From: Xenorhabdus szentirmaii DSM 16338
Lineage (GTDB): Bacteria > Pseudomonadota > Gammaproteobacteria > Enterobacterales > Enterobacteriaceae
NCBI RefSeq assembly: GCF_002632585.1
Contig: NZ_NIBV01000001.1
Coordinates: 1,507,203-1,571,202, forward strand
Direction of reading: 5' to 3'
DNA length: 64,000 bases
Part shown: positions 37,052 to 46,629 of the stretch, piece after piece
How positions within the stretch are numbered: position 1 is the stretch's first letter
Layout of the letters: each line of letters starts with the position of its first letter
Translations under genes and position numbers: made by a program
The notes under the pieces: model-generated
Databases searched by the model: none
What the model saw: the letters and a program-made list of their open reading frames with translations, nothing else
Told to the model about the DNA's origin: nothing

Positions 37052-37085
37052 TACCGTTATGCCCTTTTTATAGGGCATAACGGTG
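37052..37085 (+). terminator. Terminator-like inverted repeat after hldE
   Basis: ACCGTTATGCCCT (37053-37065) and AGGGCATAACGGT (37072-37084) form a perfect 13-bp stem. A third, direct copy of the right arm (GCATAACGGTATATA) follows at about 37096. There is no long T-run, so termination strength is uncertain. Confidence 0.6.
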
Positions 37086-37271
37086 TATAGCGCCGCATAA
37101 CGGTATATAACAACATATAAAAATATAGCTGATTTTTTATTTTTCTGTAAAATAACGTTGGGCGATTCAAATAGATAAAATAATTTTTCATCAATGAGAT
37201 AAATATAAAGCATTCTCTCAAATAGAATAATTATTATGATAGACAGGTGTTTATTTCATAACTTTGGGTGA

Positions 37272-38078
37272 ATGATGAAAATAATAAAAAGTATTATCTT
37301 ATCCGCGTTATTGTTTCCGATTTATGTATCTGCAAAAATATCACCATTAACGTTAGCGCATTGCCAACAAATGGAATCAGCTGGTGTAATAACGAAAAGC
37401 AATCCAATCCCTTGTGAAAGATTAAATATTGTGAATTTCAACTATATTGATTTTTCAGGGAATGAAAATACCGGTGAAATCGTTGTTCTTGATATATTCT
37501 CGCCACAAGTTGAAAATATTTTCAATGAGTTGTTATTGGCTAAGTTCCCGATACATAAGGCATTGGCGATAGAGCATTATAATGGGGATGATAAAGCATC
37601 AATGAGTGACAATAACTCTTCTGCATTTAATGGAAGACGGATCACCGGCGCGTCATCTTGGTCAAAACATGCTTATGGTGCAGCCATCGATATTAATCCA
37701 TTGCAAAACCCATTTTTAGGCTTTAACCAAAATGGCACTCCCTATGTTCTCCCGGAAAAAAGCGCTGAGCAATACTTAAACAGAACAGAAATAAGGCCCG
37801 GAAAATTGATAAGAGCAGGGATGTCAGAGAAAGTCATTGATATCTTCTTGTCAAATGGATTTATGCGGTGGGGAGGATATTGGGATACCCCCATTGATTA
37901 CCAACATTTCGAAGTCGGCAGTGTCGGTTTTATTGAAGGTTTATTGAACAATCCGTTATCTCTCGCAAGAAAAGAATTTAAACATTATGGTGATGGTTAT
38001 AAGGCATGTATGAAAAATGCCACACCAGATAACATCGATTCCATCAGAGCGAAGTGTGTAGAAAAGAATATAAGATAA
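37272..38078 (+). CDS. Secreted M15-family peptidoglycan peptidase
   Basis: A 268-residue protein with a signal peptide (about 1-21, ending VSA). The zinc site of the M15 family is visible: SKHAYGAAID with H133 and D140, then IDYQHFEV with catalytic D209 and third ligand H212. This family includes D-Ala-D-Ala carboxypeptidases and L-alanyl-D-glutamate endopeptidases. Four cysteines outside the core (C31, C48, and two near the C-terminus) could form disulfides, which suits a periplasmic or exported enzyme. It has low GC and separates hldE from ubiK, which suggests acquisition. It may remodel or attack cell wall; the target is unknown. Confidence 0.85.
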   Translation: MMKIIKSIILSALLFPIYVSAKISPLTLAHCQQMESAGVITKSNPIPCERLNIVNFNYIDFSGNENTGEIVVLDIFSPQVENIFNELLLAKFPIHKALAIEHYNGDDKASMSDNNSSAFNGRRITGASSWSKHAYGAAIDINPLQNPFLGFNQNGTPYVLPEKSAEQYLNRTEIRPGKLIRAGMSEKVIDIFLSNGFMRWGGYWDTPIDYQHFEVGSVGFIEGLLNNPLSLARKEFKHYGDGYKACMKNATPDNIDSIRAKCVEKNIR

Positions 38079-38082
38079 CAGC

Positions 38083-38112
38083 ATGAAGAGCCTAATTAAT
38101 TAGGCTCTTCAT
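38083..38112. terminator. Perfect 30-bp palindrome between the M15 gene and ubiK
   Basis: ATGAAGAGCCTAATT at 38083-38097 is followed directly by its exact inverse (38098-38112). The genes on both sides converge on it, and a T-rich stretch follows on the plus strand. It probably terminates both. Confidence 0.75.
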
Positions 38113-38153
38113 CCTTTTAGGGGAAAATTGCATACAATTTTTTACAAGGTTAA

Positions 38154-38420
38154 TTATTCTGCTTTCTTGCCAGACTCTTCAAGGCGGGCTTCCAGCTCAT
38201 TCAGGCGCTGTTCCATCGCGGCCAATTTCTCGCGGGTGCGCAGCAAGACTTGTGTCTGTATATCAAATTCTTCACGGTTGACGAGATCCAGCTTACTCAG
38301 TTGGGATTGGAGAACCGTCCGCATTTTTTTCTCTACATCTTCACCAAATTCTTTCACACCTTTTGGCATTGAATTGTGGATTTGACGGGCAATTTGTTCA
38401 ATTTTCTTTGGGTCGAGCAT
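38154..38420 (-). CDS. ubiK: Ubiquinone biosynthesis accessory factor UbiK
   Basis: From the ATG at 38420 ([20 protein letters not shown]) the product has 88 residues. The N-terminal half is an amphipathic helix region and the C-terminal half is a coiled coil ([20 protein letters not shown]). UbiK (formerly YqiC) assists the Ubi complex that makes ubiquinone and also binds membranes. Three more residues are possible from an ATG at 38429. It is divergent from ribB, as in E. coli. Confidence 0.93.
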   Translation of the reverse strand: MLDPKKIEQIARQIHNSMPKGVKEFGEDVEKKMRTVLQSQLSKLDLVNREEFDIQTQVLLRTREKLAAMEQRLNELEARLEESGKKAE

Positions 38421-38564
38421 GGCGATCATCCTTTTTATAACATAACTGTGTTGATGCTATTTTAGTACTTGATGGCAAAAGCATAAATGATTGCGGGTCA
38501 GGTTGCATATTTGATTTTGCAGATTGCCCCTGCGGGTTATTAGCGCTATAGTGCGACTGTTTAT

Positions 38565-38735
38565 CTCAGGGCAGGGTGAAAGTCCCTACCGGCGGTAATA
38601 TGAAATTATCAAATGGTGATTTTGTGAAGCCCGCGAGCGCTCTGTTTTTTTATTCTCTTCAGAGAGTAAAACGGAGGTCAGCAGATCCAGTGTGATTCTG
38701 GAGCCGACGGTGATAGTCCGGATGGGAGAGAATAA
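38565..38735 (+). ncRNA. FMN riboswitch (RFN element)
   Basis: The conserved RFN pieces appear in order: CAGGGCAGGGTGAAAGTCCC (38567-38586) with ACCGGCGGTAAT next, then AGCCCGCGAGCGC (38628-38640), GGTCAGCAGATCC (38678-38690), GATTCTGGAGCCGACGGTGA (38694-38713) and TAGTCCGGATGGGAGAGAA. A long variable stem (TTTATTCTCTTCAGAGAGTAAA region) lies in the middle. The aptamer binds FMN and should reduce ribB expression when FMN is plentiful. It ends about 120 bp upstream of the ribB start. Confidence 0.95.
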
Positions 38736-38856
38736 CAGTATCAATCGGGTGCTTGCGCTCGTCTGTTGTTTTTGTTGCCGTATTTTTGAGCAGCACGAAC
38801 TCCTCAAAATTGCCCTGATTCTGGTAACCCATACATTTAAAAGAGGTTTTTTTACC

Positions 38857-39522
38857 ATGAATCAGACGCTACTTTCCTCATATGGAACGCCATTTGAACG
38901 TGTTGAACGCGCAGTTGCTGCTTTGCGTGCGGGTCAGGGCGTGATGGTACTGGATGATGAAGATCGTGAAAATGAAGGTGACATGATTTTCGCCGCCGAA
39001 ACAATGAGTGTAGAACAGATGGCATTGACTATCCGTCATGGCAGTGGAATAGTTTGCCTTTGCCTGACTGAAGAACGTCGTCAGCAACTAAAATTGCCCA
39101 TGATGGTGGAAAATAATTCCAGTCAGTACCAGACCGCCTTCACTGTGACCATTGAAGCTGCACAAGGTGTGACAACGGGGGTATCTGCGAAAGATCGCCT
39201 GACCACTATCCGGGCTGCTATCGCCGACGGTGCGCAACCGAATGATTTGAATAGACCTGGGCATGTGTTTCCCTTGCGCGCACAACCTGGTGGCGTTTTA
39301 ACTCGCCGTGGTCATACCGAAGCGACCATTGATCTGGTTAGCATGGCGGGTTTCAAGCCTGCTGGGGTATTGTGTGAGCTGACAAACGATGACGGCTCAA
39401 TGGCTCGCTCTCCGGAAGTGATTGAATTCGCAAAACAACATGGAATGCCGGTGGTGACTATCGACGATTTGGTCAGTTATCGGCAAAATTATCGGCAAAA
39501 AGTAGCAAAGAGCGCGGGCTGA
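38857..39522 (+). CDS. ribB: 3,4-dihydroxy-2-butanone-4-phosphate synthase
   Basis: A 221-residue protein (E. coli 217). The start [20 protein letters not shown] follows the family. The active-site loop [20 protein letters not shown] (residues about 31-50), DRLTTIRAA and [17 protein letters not shown] are present. It converts ribulose 5-phosphate to the 4-carbon unit of riboflavin. It is controlled by the FMN riboswitch in its leader. A longer frame from 38692 would overlap the riboswitch and is rejected. Confidence 0.98.
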   Translation: MNQTLLSSYGTPFERVERAVAALRAGQGVMVLDDEDRENEGDMIFAAETMSVEQMALTIRHGSGIVCLCLTEERRQQLKLPMMVENNSSQYQTAFTVTIEAAQGVTTGVSAKDRLTTIRAAIADGAQPNDLNRPGHVFPLRAQPGGVLTRRGHTEATIDLVSMAGFKPAGVLCELTNDDGSMARSPEVIEFAKQHGMPVVTIDDLVSYRQNYRQKVAKSAG

Positions 39523-39570
39523 CTGCTATAGACTGACCGCTGTATGTGTTAAACACACCGCATGAACGTT

Positions 39571-39606
39571 AAAAGGCTACAGGATCCCGACTGTAGCCTT
39601 TTCAGT
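39571..39606 (+). terminator. Terminator of ribB
   Basis: AAAAGGCTACAG (39571-39582) pairs perfectly with CTGTAGCCTTTT (39591-39602) over an 8-nt loop. Confidence 0.85.
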
Positions 39607-39787
39607 ATTTTTGAAACACTCCATCATTTTTGATTAACTATATTCAAAGAAGAAAAGTCTTAATCTTGTCATAATGTTTTTATCATGATTCACAATTCTA
39701 TATCCATTGGATTTCAAGATGGGGCGAACAAAGCTGTAACTTGGAAGATAATAGGTATAAATGTTCAATTTGCTGTAAGGGGCAAGA

Positions 39788-40564
39788 ATGGGTCTCTTGA
39801 GAATGCCTGCTTTATTCATTGGTCATGGTAGCCCAATGAATGCCATTGAAGATAATTACTATTCACGTGCTTGGTTGGAACTGGGGCAGAATTTGCCCAG
39901 ACCGAGAGCAATTCTTGTAATTTCTGCACATTGGTTTACCAACGGTACCGCTGTAACGGCGATGGCCAATCCTAGGACTATTCACGATTTCGGTAACTTT
40001 CCCAGAGAGTTGCATGAAAAACAGTATCCAGCCAAAGGCTATCCAGAACTGGCTGTGCTAGTGCAAGATATTCTGGACCCAATCGAAGTTGAAACTGATT
40101 TTGAACACTGGGGACTGGATCATGGCTCTTGGGGAATATTAGCGAAAATGTATCCGGATGCCGATATTCCTGTTATTCAATTGAGCATGGATCGCAACCA
40201 ATCCCCTGCTTGTTACTATGAAATAGGTCAAAAGCTCGCGATGCTCAGGGATGAAGGTATCTTAATCATCGGAAGCGGGAATATTGTTCATAATTTGCCA
40301 GCGGAAATTGTGGGTGCAGAACCTTTTCCGTGGGCGCTCTCTTTTGAACAGTTTGTACTTGATAGCCTGACCAGCATTGAAAAGCCTCATCCTCTGTTTA
40401 AGGCACTGGAACGAGAAGATGGGAAATTATCGAATCCCACTCCTGAACATTTCTTTCCATTGCTGTACATCATGGGAACATGGGATAAAAAAGAGCCGAT
40501 TTCGATTCCCGTTGAGGGTATCGAAGACGGCTCTCTGAGTATGTTATCGATTCAGATTGGGTAA
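39788..40564 (+). CDS. ygiD: 4,5-DOPA-extradiol-type dioxygenase YgiD (LigB family)
   Basis: A 258-residue protein of the class III extradiol dioxygenase family (LigB fold). The metal-binding histidines are in LFIGHGSPMNAI (His13-Gly-Ser-Pro), SAHWFTNG, LDHGSWG and the C-terminal EHFFPLLYIMG. In E. coli and plants, members open DOPA to betalamic-acid precursors; the natural substrate in enterics is unclear. Met6 (39803) is an alternative start. It converges with ygiC; E. coli has the same ygiD-ygiC-ygiB-tolC neighbourhood. Confidence 0.93.
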   Translation: MGLLRMPALFIGHGSPMNAIEDNYYSRAWLELGQNLPRPRAILVISAHWFTNGTAVTAMANPRTIHDFGNFPRELHEKQYPAKGYPELAVLVQDILDPIEVETDFEHWGLDHGSWGILAKMYPDADIPVIQLSMDRNQSPACYYEIGQKLAMLRDEGILIIGSGNIVHNLPAEIVGAEPFPWALSFEQFVLDSLTSIEKPHPLFKALEREDGKLSNPTPEHFFPLLYIMGTWDKKEPISIPVEGIEDGSLSMLSIQIG

Positions 40565-40569
40565 CTGGC

Positions 40570-41730
40570 TCAATCTAAAATAATATGCGGGTAAAAACGT
40601 GATAGATCTTGAGTGATTAACTCTCGATCTTCACGGATACAGATACCTGCGGATTGAGAGTCAACCAGCCAGCTGCCGACTAATGTGTGGTTATCACCAA
40701 ACTTTGGCAGTGCATGAAATTGCTGTACGATCATGCCTTCTTCCCCGTAAGGGCCATCGGCACTGGCGATTTCCCGGCCATTTTCAATGATGCGGATATT
40801 GGCCCCCTCGCGGGAAAACAGGGGTTTGACGACATAGCTGTTCATACCTGAAGGGCGTTCATCCGCAAAATAAGCCGGTAGCAGGTTCGGGTGATCCGGG
40901 AACATTTTCCACAACATGGGCAGCAACGCTTTATTGGAGATAATGCTCTTCCATGAAGGTTCTAACCAACGGACACCCGCATCAGCCAGTTTGGTGGAGA
41001 ACATTTCGCGCAGCATGAATTCCCACGGATACAACTTGAACAAGTTACCGATGACTTGATCTTGCAAATCAGTAAACTGCCCTTTTTCACCCAACCCGAT
41101 ATCTTCAATAAACAGGAATTCTGTCGGAATGCCGGCCTCGGCAGCGCAATCCTGCAAATATTGAATCGTGCCACGATCTTCTTCCGTATCCTGACAACAA
41201 GCCATGTGAAGCAGGCTGAAACCATGCTTTTCACGCAACTGAGCAAAACGCTCAATCAGCTTTTCTTGCAGGCTGTTGAACTGATCTGCATTTGACGGCA
41301 GATTGCCCGCATTGATTTGGTCTTCCAGCCAGATCCATTGAAAAAAAGCTGATTCATACAGGGAAGTGGGTGTATCGGCATTGTTTTCCAGCAGCTTAGG
41401 CGGATTTTTGCCATCGTAGGCAAAATCCAGACGGGAGTAGAGCGAGGGTTGGCTGGTTATCCATGAAGAGCGGACAAATTCCCAGCAGTGTTTTGGGATC
41501 TGAAATTTAGTCAGCAGTTCTTCGCTGTTGACGACTTTTTCGGCAACCTGCAAACACATTTGATGCAGTTCTGTTGTTGCATCCTCAATTTCTTCAATCT
41601 GATCCAGCGTGAACTGGTAATAAGCCTCTTCACTCCAGTAAGGCTGATCATACATGGTGTGAAACTTGAACCCATATTCTGCTGCTTTTTCGCGCCAGTC
41701 CGGGCGCTCCGTAATACTGATGCGTTTCAT
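40570..41730 (-). CDS. ygiC: Glutathionylspermidine synthase-like ATP-grasp protein YgiC
   Basis: A 386-residue protein of the same length as E. coli YgiC. It has the C-terminal ATP-grasp part of the glutathionylspermidine synthase family: [20 protein letters not shown] (about 108-127), then [19 protein letters not shown] and [11 protein letters not shown] near the C-terminus. No amidase domain is present, so it is a synthase-like domain only; its substrate has not been established. It starts 6 bp after the ygiB stop, so ygiB and ygiC form an operon. Confidence 0.95.
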   Translation of the reverse strand: MKRISITERPDWREKAAEYGFKFHTMYDQPYWSEEAYYQFTLDQIEEIEDATTELHQMCLQVAEKVVNSEELLTKFQIPKHCWEFVRSSWITSQPSLYSRLDFAYDGKNPPKLLENNADTPTSLYESAFFQWIWLEDQINAGNLPSNADQFNSLQEKLIERFAQLREKHGFSLLHMACCQDTEEDRGTIQYLQDCAAEAGIPTEFLFIEDIGLGEKGQFTDLQDQVIGNLFKLYPWEFMLREMFSTKLADAGVRWLEPSWKSIISNKALLPMLWKMFPDHPNLLPAYFADERPSGMNSYVVKPLFSREGANIRIIENGREIASADGPYGEEGMIVQQFHALPKFGDNHTLVGSWLVDSQSAGICIREDRELITQDLSRFYPHIILD

Positions 41731-41736
41731 CTTTGA

Positions 41737-42417
41737 TTAACCACCCATAGATCGGGAAGAGCTGGATGTTGAGCTGGCAGATGAACGCTGCATAGCCGAT
41801 TGTTTCGCGACAGATTCACCAAATCCGCCACGGGTAATGGTGCTTGTTGTTGCAGGTTTGGGCGCCATTGCGGTTTTTGGCACTGTCATGCTGCGGCCAC
41901 CGGCAGTGGCTGGGCCATAACTTTTGCCCGTTGCATCAACAAATTTACCATTGGCCGGGCTGCTGGCTGATTTTGAAGTGAACAAGGGTTGTGATGGTGC
42001 AGCACTGCTACCCATTCCCCCCATTAACCGACCCATCATATAACCTGCCATCAACGGCATCCAGAAACTGCCGCCGCTGCTCTGTGCCTGAGCCTGACCA
42101 ACTCCCGCCTGAGTGGGAGTCTGAGTACATTGCTGTTCTCCAAATTCAGCGACGCATTCTTCGCGAGTGGCATATTTTGGCGCGGTTTTTTCCGCTTCTT
42201 TCAGGGCGGTGTTATAGGCGGTTTTACATTGTTCACTTTGAGAAGGATTTGCCTGAGAGCACTCATCGGCATTGGTATAGAGTGAGACCGTTTCATCGCT
42301 CTGTTCACAGGCAGATAGCATGAAAACAGCACTAACAGCGATTGCTACTGGTGCCAGACGATAGCTTTTCCACGCCTTACGGAAAGCATCGCGGTTTATC
42401 TCTTTTGTCCGTTTCAT
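41737..42417 (-). CDS. ygiB: DUF1190-family protein YgiB
   Basis: From the ATG at 42417 ([17 protein letters not shown]) the product has 226 residues (E. coli about 223). It has a hydrophobic segment ([17 protein letters not shown], about 19-36) with a lipoprotein-like LSAC end, a Cys-rich conserved region ([33 protein letters not shown]), a glycine/methionine-rich patch ([15 protein letters not shown]) and a Ser-rich tail ending SRSMGG. A longer frame reaching 42519 is rejected because it overlaps the terminator of tolC. Function unknown; linked to cell envelope by context with tolC. Confidence 0.93.
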   Translation of the reverse strand: MKRTKEINRDAFRKAWKSYRLAPVAIAVSAVFMLSACEQSDETVSLYTNADECSQANPSQSEQCKTAYNTALKEAEKTAPKYATREECVAEFGEQQCTQTPTQAGVGQAQAQSSGGSFWMPLMAGYMMGRLMGGMGSSAAPSQPLFTSKSASSPANGKFVDATGKSYGPATAGGRSMTVPKTAMAPKPATTSTITRGGFGESVAKQSAMQRSSASSTSSSSRSMGG

Positions 42418-42504
42418 TGTCATAGGGGCATCCATCTTGAGGTATCTGATTAAGATTAAGAGCGTATCCCGTTCAATGGGCTGGCTCTCAGGGATATGCT
42501 TAAA

Positions 42505-42540
42505 AAGCAGCCCACACAAATGGCGGGCTGCTTTTTTAGT
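42505..42540. terminator. Terminator between tolC and ygiB
   Basis: AGCAGCCC (about 42506-42513) pairs with GGGCTGCT (about 42525-42532), with T-runs on both strands (TTTTTT on plus, TTTTT on minus). Since tolC is read leftward into it, it separates tolC from ygiBC. Confidence 0.75.
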
Positions 42541-42590
42541 ATAGCGTTTCTAATATAACGTGTTTTGACGTAGAACGACAGTACAATAAA

Positions 42591-43955
42591 TCAGCGGGGT
42601 GATGGTGTTTTCATCTCTTTGATGATACTGCTGGCAGAGGTTGAAATCTGCGCACCCAGCATTTTATTTAATGCAACCAAATCGTTTTCATTTAATGTAC
42701 CGCGGGCTTGCTGAATGCTTAATTGTGATATCAGATAAGCATAGCGTGCCTTGGAAAGGTTTTGTTTGGCCTGATACAGTTTCGTCGTGGCTTCCAGTAC
42801 ATCAACGATGGTTCGTGTTCCCACCTGATAACCTGCTTCCATTGAATCCAGAGAGCTTTGTGCGGAGAGCACCGCCTGTTTGTTGGCGTCAATACTACTG
42901 ATGGCCGCGCTGATATCGTTAGAGGAGGAGTGGACTTCCTGTATCACCTTACGGTAGGTGTTTTCTAATTCCTGACTGGATGCGACAAAATTATATTTTG
43001 CCTGTTCCACTTGAGAGTAGGTCGCTCCGCCGTTGAACAGCGGCAGATCTAAGGATAATCCAACGGAATTTTGCCCATTATATCTATTTTCATAGTGAGC
43101 ACCACGGGAGTGATGATTGTTGACACTCGTCCCTGCCGTTAAATTCAGGGTTGGCATATAGCCGGTTTGTGACTCTTTAATTTGCTCGCGTCTTAAATCT
43201 TGCATTAAGCGTGCAGACAACAGACTGAGGTTGCGGTTTTCCGCTTCTTTCAGTACCGTTTTTGCCGGCTCTGATTGCTTGGTTTGGAACTGATCAATAT
43301 TTAAGGCAGCCAATTGTGGGTAGTATATACCCGTAATCATCCGCAATTTTTCCAACGAATTTTCCAGATCGTTTCGGTCGGAAACTTCTTGTGCCAGAAT
43401 AGAGTCATACTGGGCACGGGCATTTTGTACGTCAGTAATGGCAACCAGACCCACATTGAAACGTTGGGTGGTTTGATCTAACTGACGGTACAGTGAGGTT
43501 TTCTGTGCTTCGCTGTAGGTCAGGGTATCAAGTTTGTTCAACACGTCAAAATAGGCTTGGGCCGTGTCCAGAATTAATTTTTGCTGTGCTGCCTGATAAG
43601 TAATATCGGCAATGCCGGCATTTTTCTCTGATTGATTGAGTCGGTTCCATTTCGCCATATCAAAAATGGTCTGGGTAAGTTTCAGACCTGCATTTGCCCC
43701 GCGAGTTTCGGAAACCTGGGGAGTGCGGTAACCTTTGCCATAATCAACACCCGCACTCAGCCCCAATTGAGGCAACAATGTACTGCGGGCTTCATTAATT
43801 TTTTCAACAACCAAATTGCGTTCAGCTTGTGCCTTAAGCAATTCGGGATTTGTTTCTTTTGCCTGCTGATAAATCTGTAGCAGATCTTCTGCGTGGCTTG
43901 AAGTACTAAAACCTACCAAATTCATAGCGATAAAAAGAGAGAGCAATTTTTTCAT
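42591..43955 (-). CDS. tolC: Outer-membrane efflux channel TolC
   Basis: From the ATG at 43955 the product has 454 residues (E. coli precursor 493): signal peptide (MKKLLSLFIAMNLVGFSTSSHA) then the two outer-membrane efflux repeats. Recognisable pieces are EDLLQIYQQAKETNPELLKA, RSTLLPQLGLSAGVDYGKGY, LDTAQAYFDVLNKLDTLTYS, and the second repeat with GYMPTLNLTAGTS, VGLSLDLPLFNGGATYSQVE and GTRTIVDVLEATTKLYQAKQ. TolC is the exit duct for tripartite pumps and type I secretion. The C-terminal tail beyond the barrel is about 40 residues shorter than in E. coli, a region not needed for function there. An upstream start at 44015 is rejected. Confidence 0.97.
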   Translation of the reverse strand: MKKLLSLFIAMNLVGFSTSSHAEDLLQIYQQAKETNPELLKAQAERNLVVEKINEARSTLLPQLGLSAGVDYGKGYRTPQVSETRGANAGLKLTQTIFDMAKWNRLNQSEKNAGIADITYQAAQQKLILDTAQAYFDVLNKLDTLTYSEAQKTSLYRQLDQTTQRFNVGLVAITDVQNARAQYDSILAQEVSDRNDLENSLEKLRMITGIYYPQLAALNIDQFQTKQSEPAKTVLKEAENRNLSLLSARLMQDLRREQIKESQTGYMPTLNLTAGTSVNNHHSRGAHYENRYNGQNSVGLSLDLPLFNGGATYSQVEQAKYNFVASSQELENTYRKVIQEVHSSSNDISAAISSIDANKQAVLSAQSSLDSMEAGYQVGTRTIVDVLEATTKLYQAKQNLSKARYAYLISQLSIQQARGTLNENDLVALNKMLGAQISTSASSIIKEMKTPSPR

Positions 43956-44356
43956 TTGCGTTCCTTGTAGTGCAGCTATTTTGCTTAAGTTGCCTCTGCA
44001 TAAAAACCAATACAACAGATTCTAGCAGAGAATGCCAATAGGGTAGGGTGGCTGTTTGTGCCATATTGCCTTATTTTCTGGCTTGTTTGTATCATCAGGA
44101 TGCAATTCTTTAGCATTAACGCAGAAAAATATATTTTAATATACCTTTCGTCTTTCTGGTTGCCTCTTTGTTGGCCACATTCATTCACCCTGGTTACCGT
44201 TTTTATAGATAGGCGGTTATCCATGCTCCCGGGGATGACTGAAAGGCTTCTGTCTCTCACCGGAGCAGGCCAGCCTTTGCCATTCCCTTGCCGCCGCGAT
44301 GCAACTTGAAATCCATCGGGCATAGTCGGAAATTTTAAAAATAACTTGGATATTTT
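43956..44356. promoter_or_regulatory. Divergent promoter region of tolC and nudF
   Basis: About 400 bp without a gene between divergent tolC and nudF, the same arrangement as E. coli, where MarA/SoxS/Rob act on tolC. I do not see a clear mar-box and make no call on regulators. Confidence 0.4.
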
Positions 44357-44992
44357 ATGAACAAAAAACTGACATTAGCACATACTTTCACAAAAGAAGA
44401 TGTTGAATTAATTTCCCAAAAAACGCTTTATCGTGGCTTTTTCCGCATGACAGAGTACCAATTTAAACATCGCCTGTTTCGGGGAGGATGGAGTGAAACG
44501 GTTAAGCGGGAAGTGTTTGAGCGCGGTCATGCCGGGGTTTTGTTGCCTTACGATCCGGTGCGCGATGAAGTGGTTCTCATAGAGCAAATCCGCATTCCTG
44601 CGCTTGAAACCAGTGAAACGCCGTGGTTGCTGGAAGTCATTGCCGGCATGATCGAAGAAGGTGAAGAGGCTGAGCAGGTTGTTCGTCGTGAGGCGATGGA
44701 AGAAGCGGGGATTGAAGTTAAACGTTGCCAGCCAGCGCTGAGTTATCTTTCTAGTCCGGGGGGAACGACAGAGCGCATGAACATTTTTGTGGGAGAAGTC
44801 GATGCTTCAACCGCATCAGGGGTTCATGGCCTGGAAGGTGAACATGAAGATATCCGTGTTTTGGTTGTCAGCCGGGAGCAGGCCTATCAGTGGGTCGAAG
44901 AGGGAATTATTGATAACGCCGCTTCGGTTATTGCAATACAGTGGCTGGCATTGCACCATGAAAAAATTAAGAAAGAGTGGCTTGGATCATAA
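44357..44992 (+). CDS. nudF: ADP-ribose pyrophosphatase
   Basis: A 211-residue Nudix hydrolase (E. coli 209). The Nudix box is complete: GMIEEGEEAEQVVRREAMEE followed by AGIEV, fitting Gx5Ex7REUxEExGU (about residues 97-119). The N-terminal dimerisation strands (YRGFFRMTEYQFKHRLF) are typical of the ADP-ribose branch. It cleaves ADP-ribose to AMP and ribose 5-phosphate. In E. coli yqiB lies between nudF and cpdA; here only 116 bp separate them and yqiB is missing. Confidence 0.97.
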   Translation: MNKKLTLAHTFTKEDVELISQKTLYRGFFRMTEYQFKHRLFRGGWSETVKREVFERGHAGVLLPYDPVRDEVVLIEQIRIPALETSETPWLLEVIAGMIEEGEEAEQVVRREAMEEAGIEVKRCQPALSYLSSPGGTTERMNIFVGEVDASTASGVHGLEGEHEDIRVLVVSREQAYQWVEEGIIDNAASVIAIQWLALHHEKIKKEWLGS

Positions 44993-45108
44993 TATCTCAT
45001 TTACGCTGTAAATTGCGTTAGAAAACGGGAAGTGTGCCCAAGTCAGCAGATCTTTTGCATAAAGACACGTTAGAATAATCCTCATTTTCGATAGGAAAAG
45101 GAAACCAT

Positions 45109-45948
45109 TTGGAACGCCTGCTTGAAATACCTGTGGCAGAAAACACCACAGCCAGAATATTGCAAATCACGGATACTCACCTTTTCGCCAATAAAAGGGA
45201 TACACTGCTGGGTGTGAATACCTATCGCAGTTATCATGCTGTACTGGATATGATCCTTGAACAAAAAACTGACATTGACTTAATCGTCGCGACGGGGGAT
45301 TTGGTTCAGGATCAAACAATCGGTGCCTATCAGCATTTTGCTGAGGGGATCTCTCGTTTACCTGCTCCCTGTGTCTGGTTGCCGGGTAATCATGATTATC
45401 AGCCTGCGATGGTTGATACACTGGCCGCAGCAGGGATTTCACCGTCTAAGCAAATATTCATCGGGCAGCATTGGCAGTTGATTATGCTGGATAGTCAGGT
45501 TCAGGGAGTTCCTCATGGTGAATTGACGGATTACCAGATTGAATGGATGAAAAAATGTCTGGATGAACACAGTGAGCGCCATGCCATTGTCATGTTGCAT
45601 CATCATCCCGTACCGTCCGGATGCACATGGCTGGATCAACACAGCCTGCGCAATACCTCTGAATTATCAGAAGCATTGAAAGGAAAAGCACAGGTAAAAG
45701 CGATATTGTGCGGGCATATCCATCAAGAGATTGATGAAATGTGGAACGGCATTCGCGTGATGGCAACACCATCAACATGTGTGCAATTTAAGCCACATTG
45801 TACTAATTTTAGGCTTGATACAGTGGCTCCGGGATGGCGTTATCTCGAACTGTCTGTGACTGGCAATAAAGACGCGACATTGCGAACGCAGGTTCACAGG
45901 CTCCAGAGTAACGAATTTTGCCCGGATTTAGATTCGGACGGGTATTAA
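45109..45948 (+). CDS. cpdA: 3',5'-cyclic AMP phosphodiesterase
   Basis: A 279-residue calcineurin-like metallophosphoesterase (E. coli 275). Metal-binding motifs are in order: LQITDTHLF (DxH), [10 protein letters not shown] (GDxxxD), LPGNHDY (GNHD), VMLHHHPVP and ILCGHIHQE (GHxH). It lowers cAMP and so affects CRP control. The start is a TTG at 45109, preceded by AGGAAAAGG; the product [12 protein letters not shown] aligns with the E. coli N-terminus, which supports the rare start. Its stop overlaps the yqiA start (TAATG). Confidence 0.96.
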   Translation: MERLLEIPVAENTTARILQITDTHLFANKRDTLLGVNTYRSYHAVLDMILEQKTDIDLIVATGDLVQDQTIGAYQHFAEGISRLPAPCVWLPGNHDYQPAMVDTLAAAGISPSKQIFIGQHWQLIMLDSQVQGVPHGELTDYQIEWMKKCLDEHSERHAIVMLHHHPVPSGCTWLDQHSLRNTSELSEALKGKAQVKAILCGHIHQEIDEMWNGIRVMATPSTCVQFKPHCTNFRLDTVAPGWRYLELSVTGNKDATLRTQVHRLQSNEFCPDLDSDGY

Positions 45949-46556
45949 TGGCAACGTTACTTTATCTGCATGGTTTTAATAGTTCACCACAATCCGCGAA
46001 AGCAAACGCATTGAAAACGTGGTTGCATCACGAGCATCCCGAGATTGATATACTGGTGCCACAATTACCTCCTTATCCTGAAGATGCCGCCATCTTGTTG
46101 GAAGAACTGGTGATGGAACGTGCCGGAGAGAATATCGGGTTAGTGGGATCTTCCCTTGGTGGTTATCTGGCCATCTGGCTTTCCCAGTGCTTTGGCCTGC
46201 CGGCTGTGGTTGTTAACCCTGCCGTACGCCCATTCGACTTGCTTCAGAATTATCTTGGGGAAAACGTGAATCCCTATACCGAAGAGCGGTATACTCTCGA
46301 ACAAAGCCATATTTTTGATCTCAAAGTGATGCACATCGACCCGTTGGAGTCACCGGATCTTATCTGGTTATTGCAGCAAACCGGGGATGAGGTGCTCGAT
46401 TATCGTCAGGCCGTTGCTTACTTGATGCAGTGCCGGCAAACGGTTGAATCTGGCGGGAATCATGCTTTTATAGGCTTTGAACACTATTTCCCTCAAATCA
46501 TTAACTTCTTGGGGCTAACCAGCGGCAATAGTAAAAAAATTGCCAAAAATAGGTGA
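45948..46556 (+). CDS. yqiA: Esterase YqiA (alpha/beta hydrolase)
   Basis: From the ATG at 45948 the product has 202 residues (E. coli 193). It begins [20 protein letters not shown] (oxyanion-hole HGF), has the nucleophile elbow [15 protein letters not shown] (Ser near residue 71), and the catalytic His in [13 protein letters not shown] near the end. It hydrolyses short acyl esters in vitro in E. coli. It overlaps cpdA by one base and is followed 73 bp later by parE, so cpdA-yqiA-parE are probably co-transcribed, as in E. coli. Confidence 0.95.
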   Translation: MATLLYLHGFNSSPQSAKANALKTWLHHEHPEIDILVPQLPPYPEDAAILLEELVMERAGENIGLVGSSLGGYLAIWLSQCFGLPAVVVNPAVRPFDLLQNYLGENVNPYTEERYTLEQSHIFDLKVMHIDPLESPDLIWLLQQTGDEVLDYRQAVAYLMQCRQTVESGGNHAFIGFEHYFPQIINFLGLTSGNSKKIAKNR

Positions 46557-46629
46557 GCGACTGGTATTATCAACAGTATATCAATACTGATTGGCCCTCT
46601 AATAACGAAGCAACCGACAGAATTACAAC

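Noticed and set aside
38692-38856. Coding extension of ribB upstream of 38857
   Set aside because: It overlaps the conserved FMN riboswitch and the family N-terminus begins at [10 protein letters not shown].
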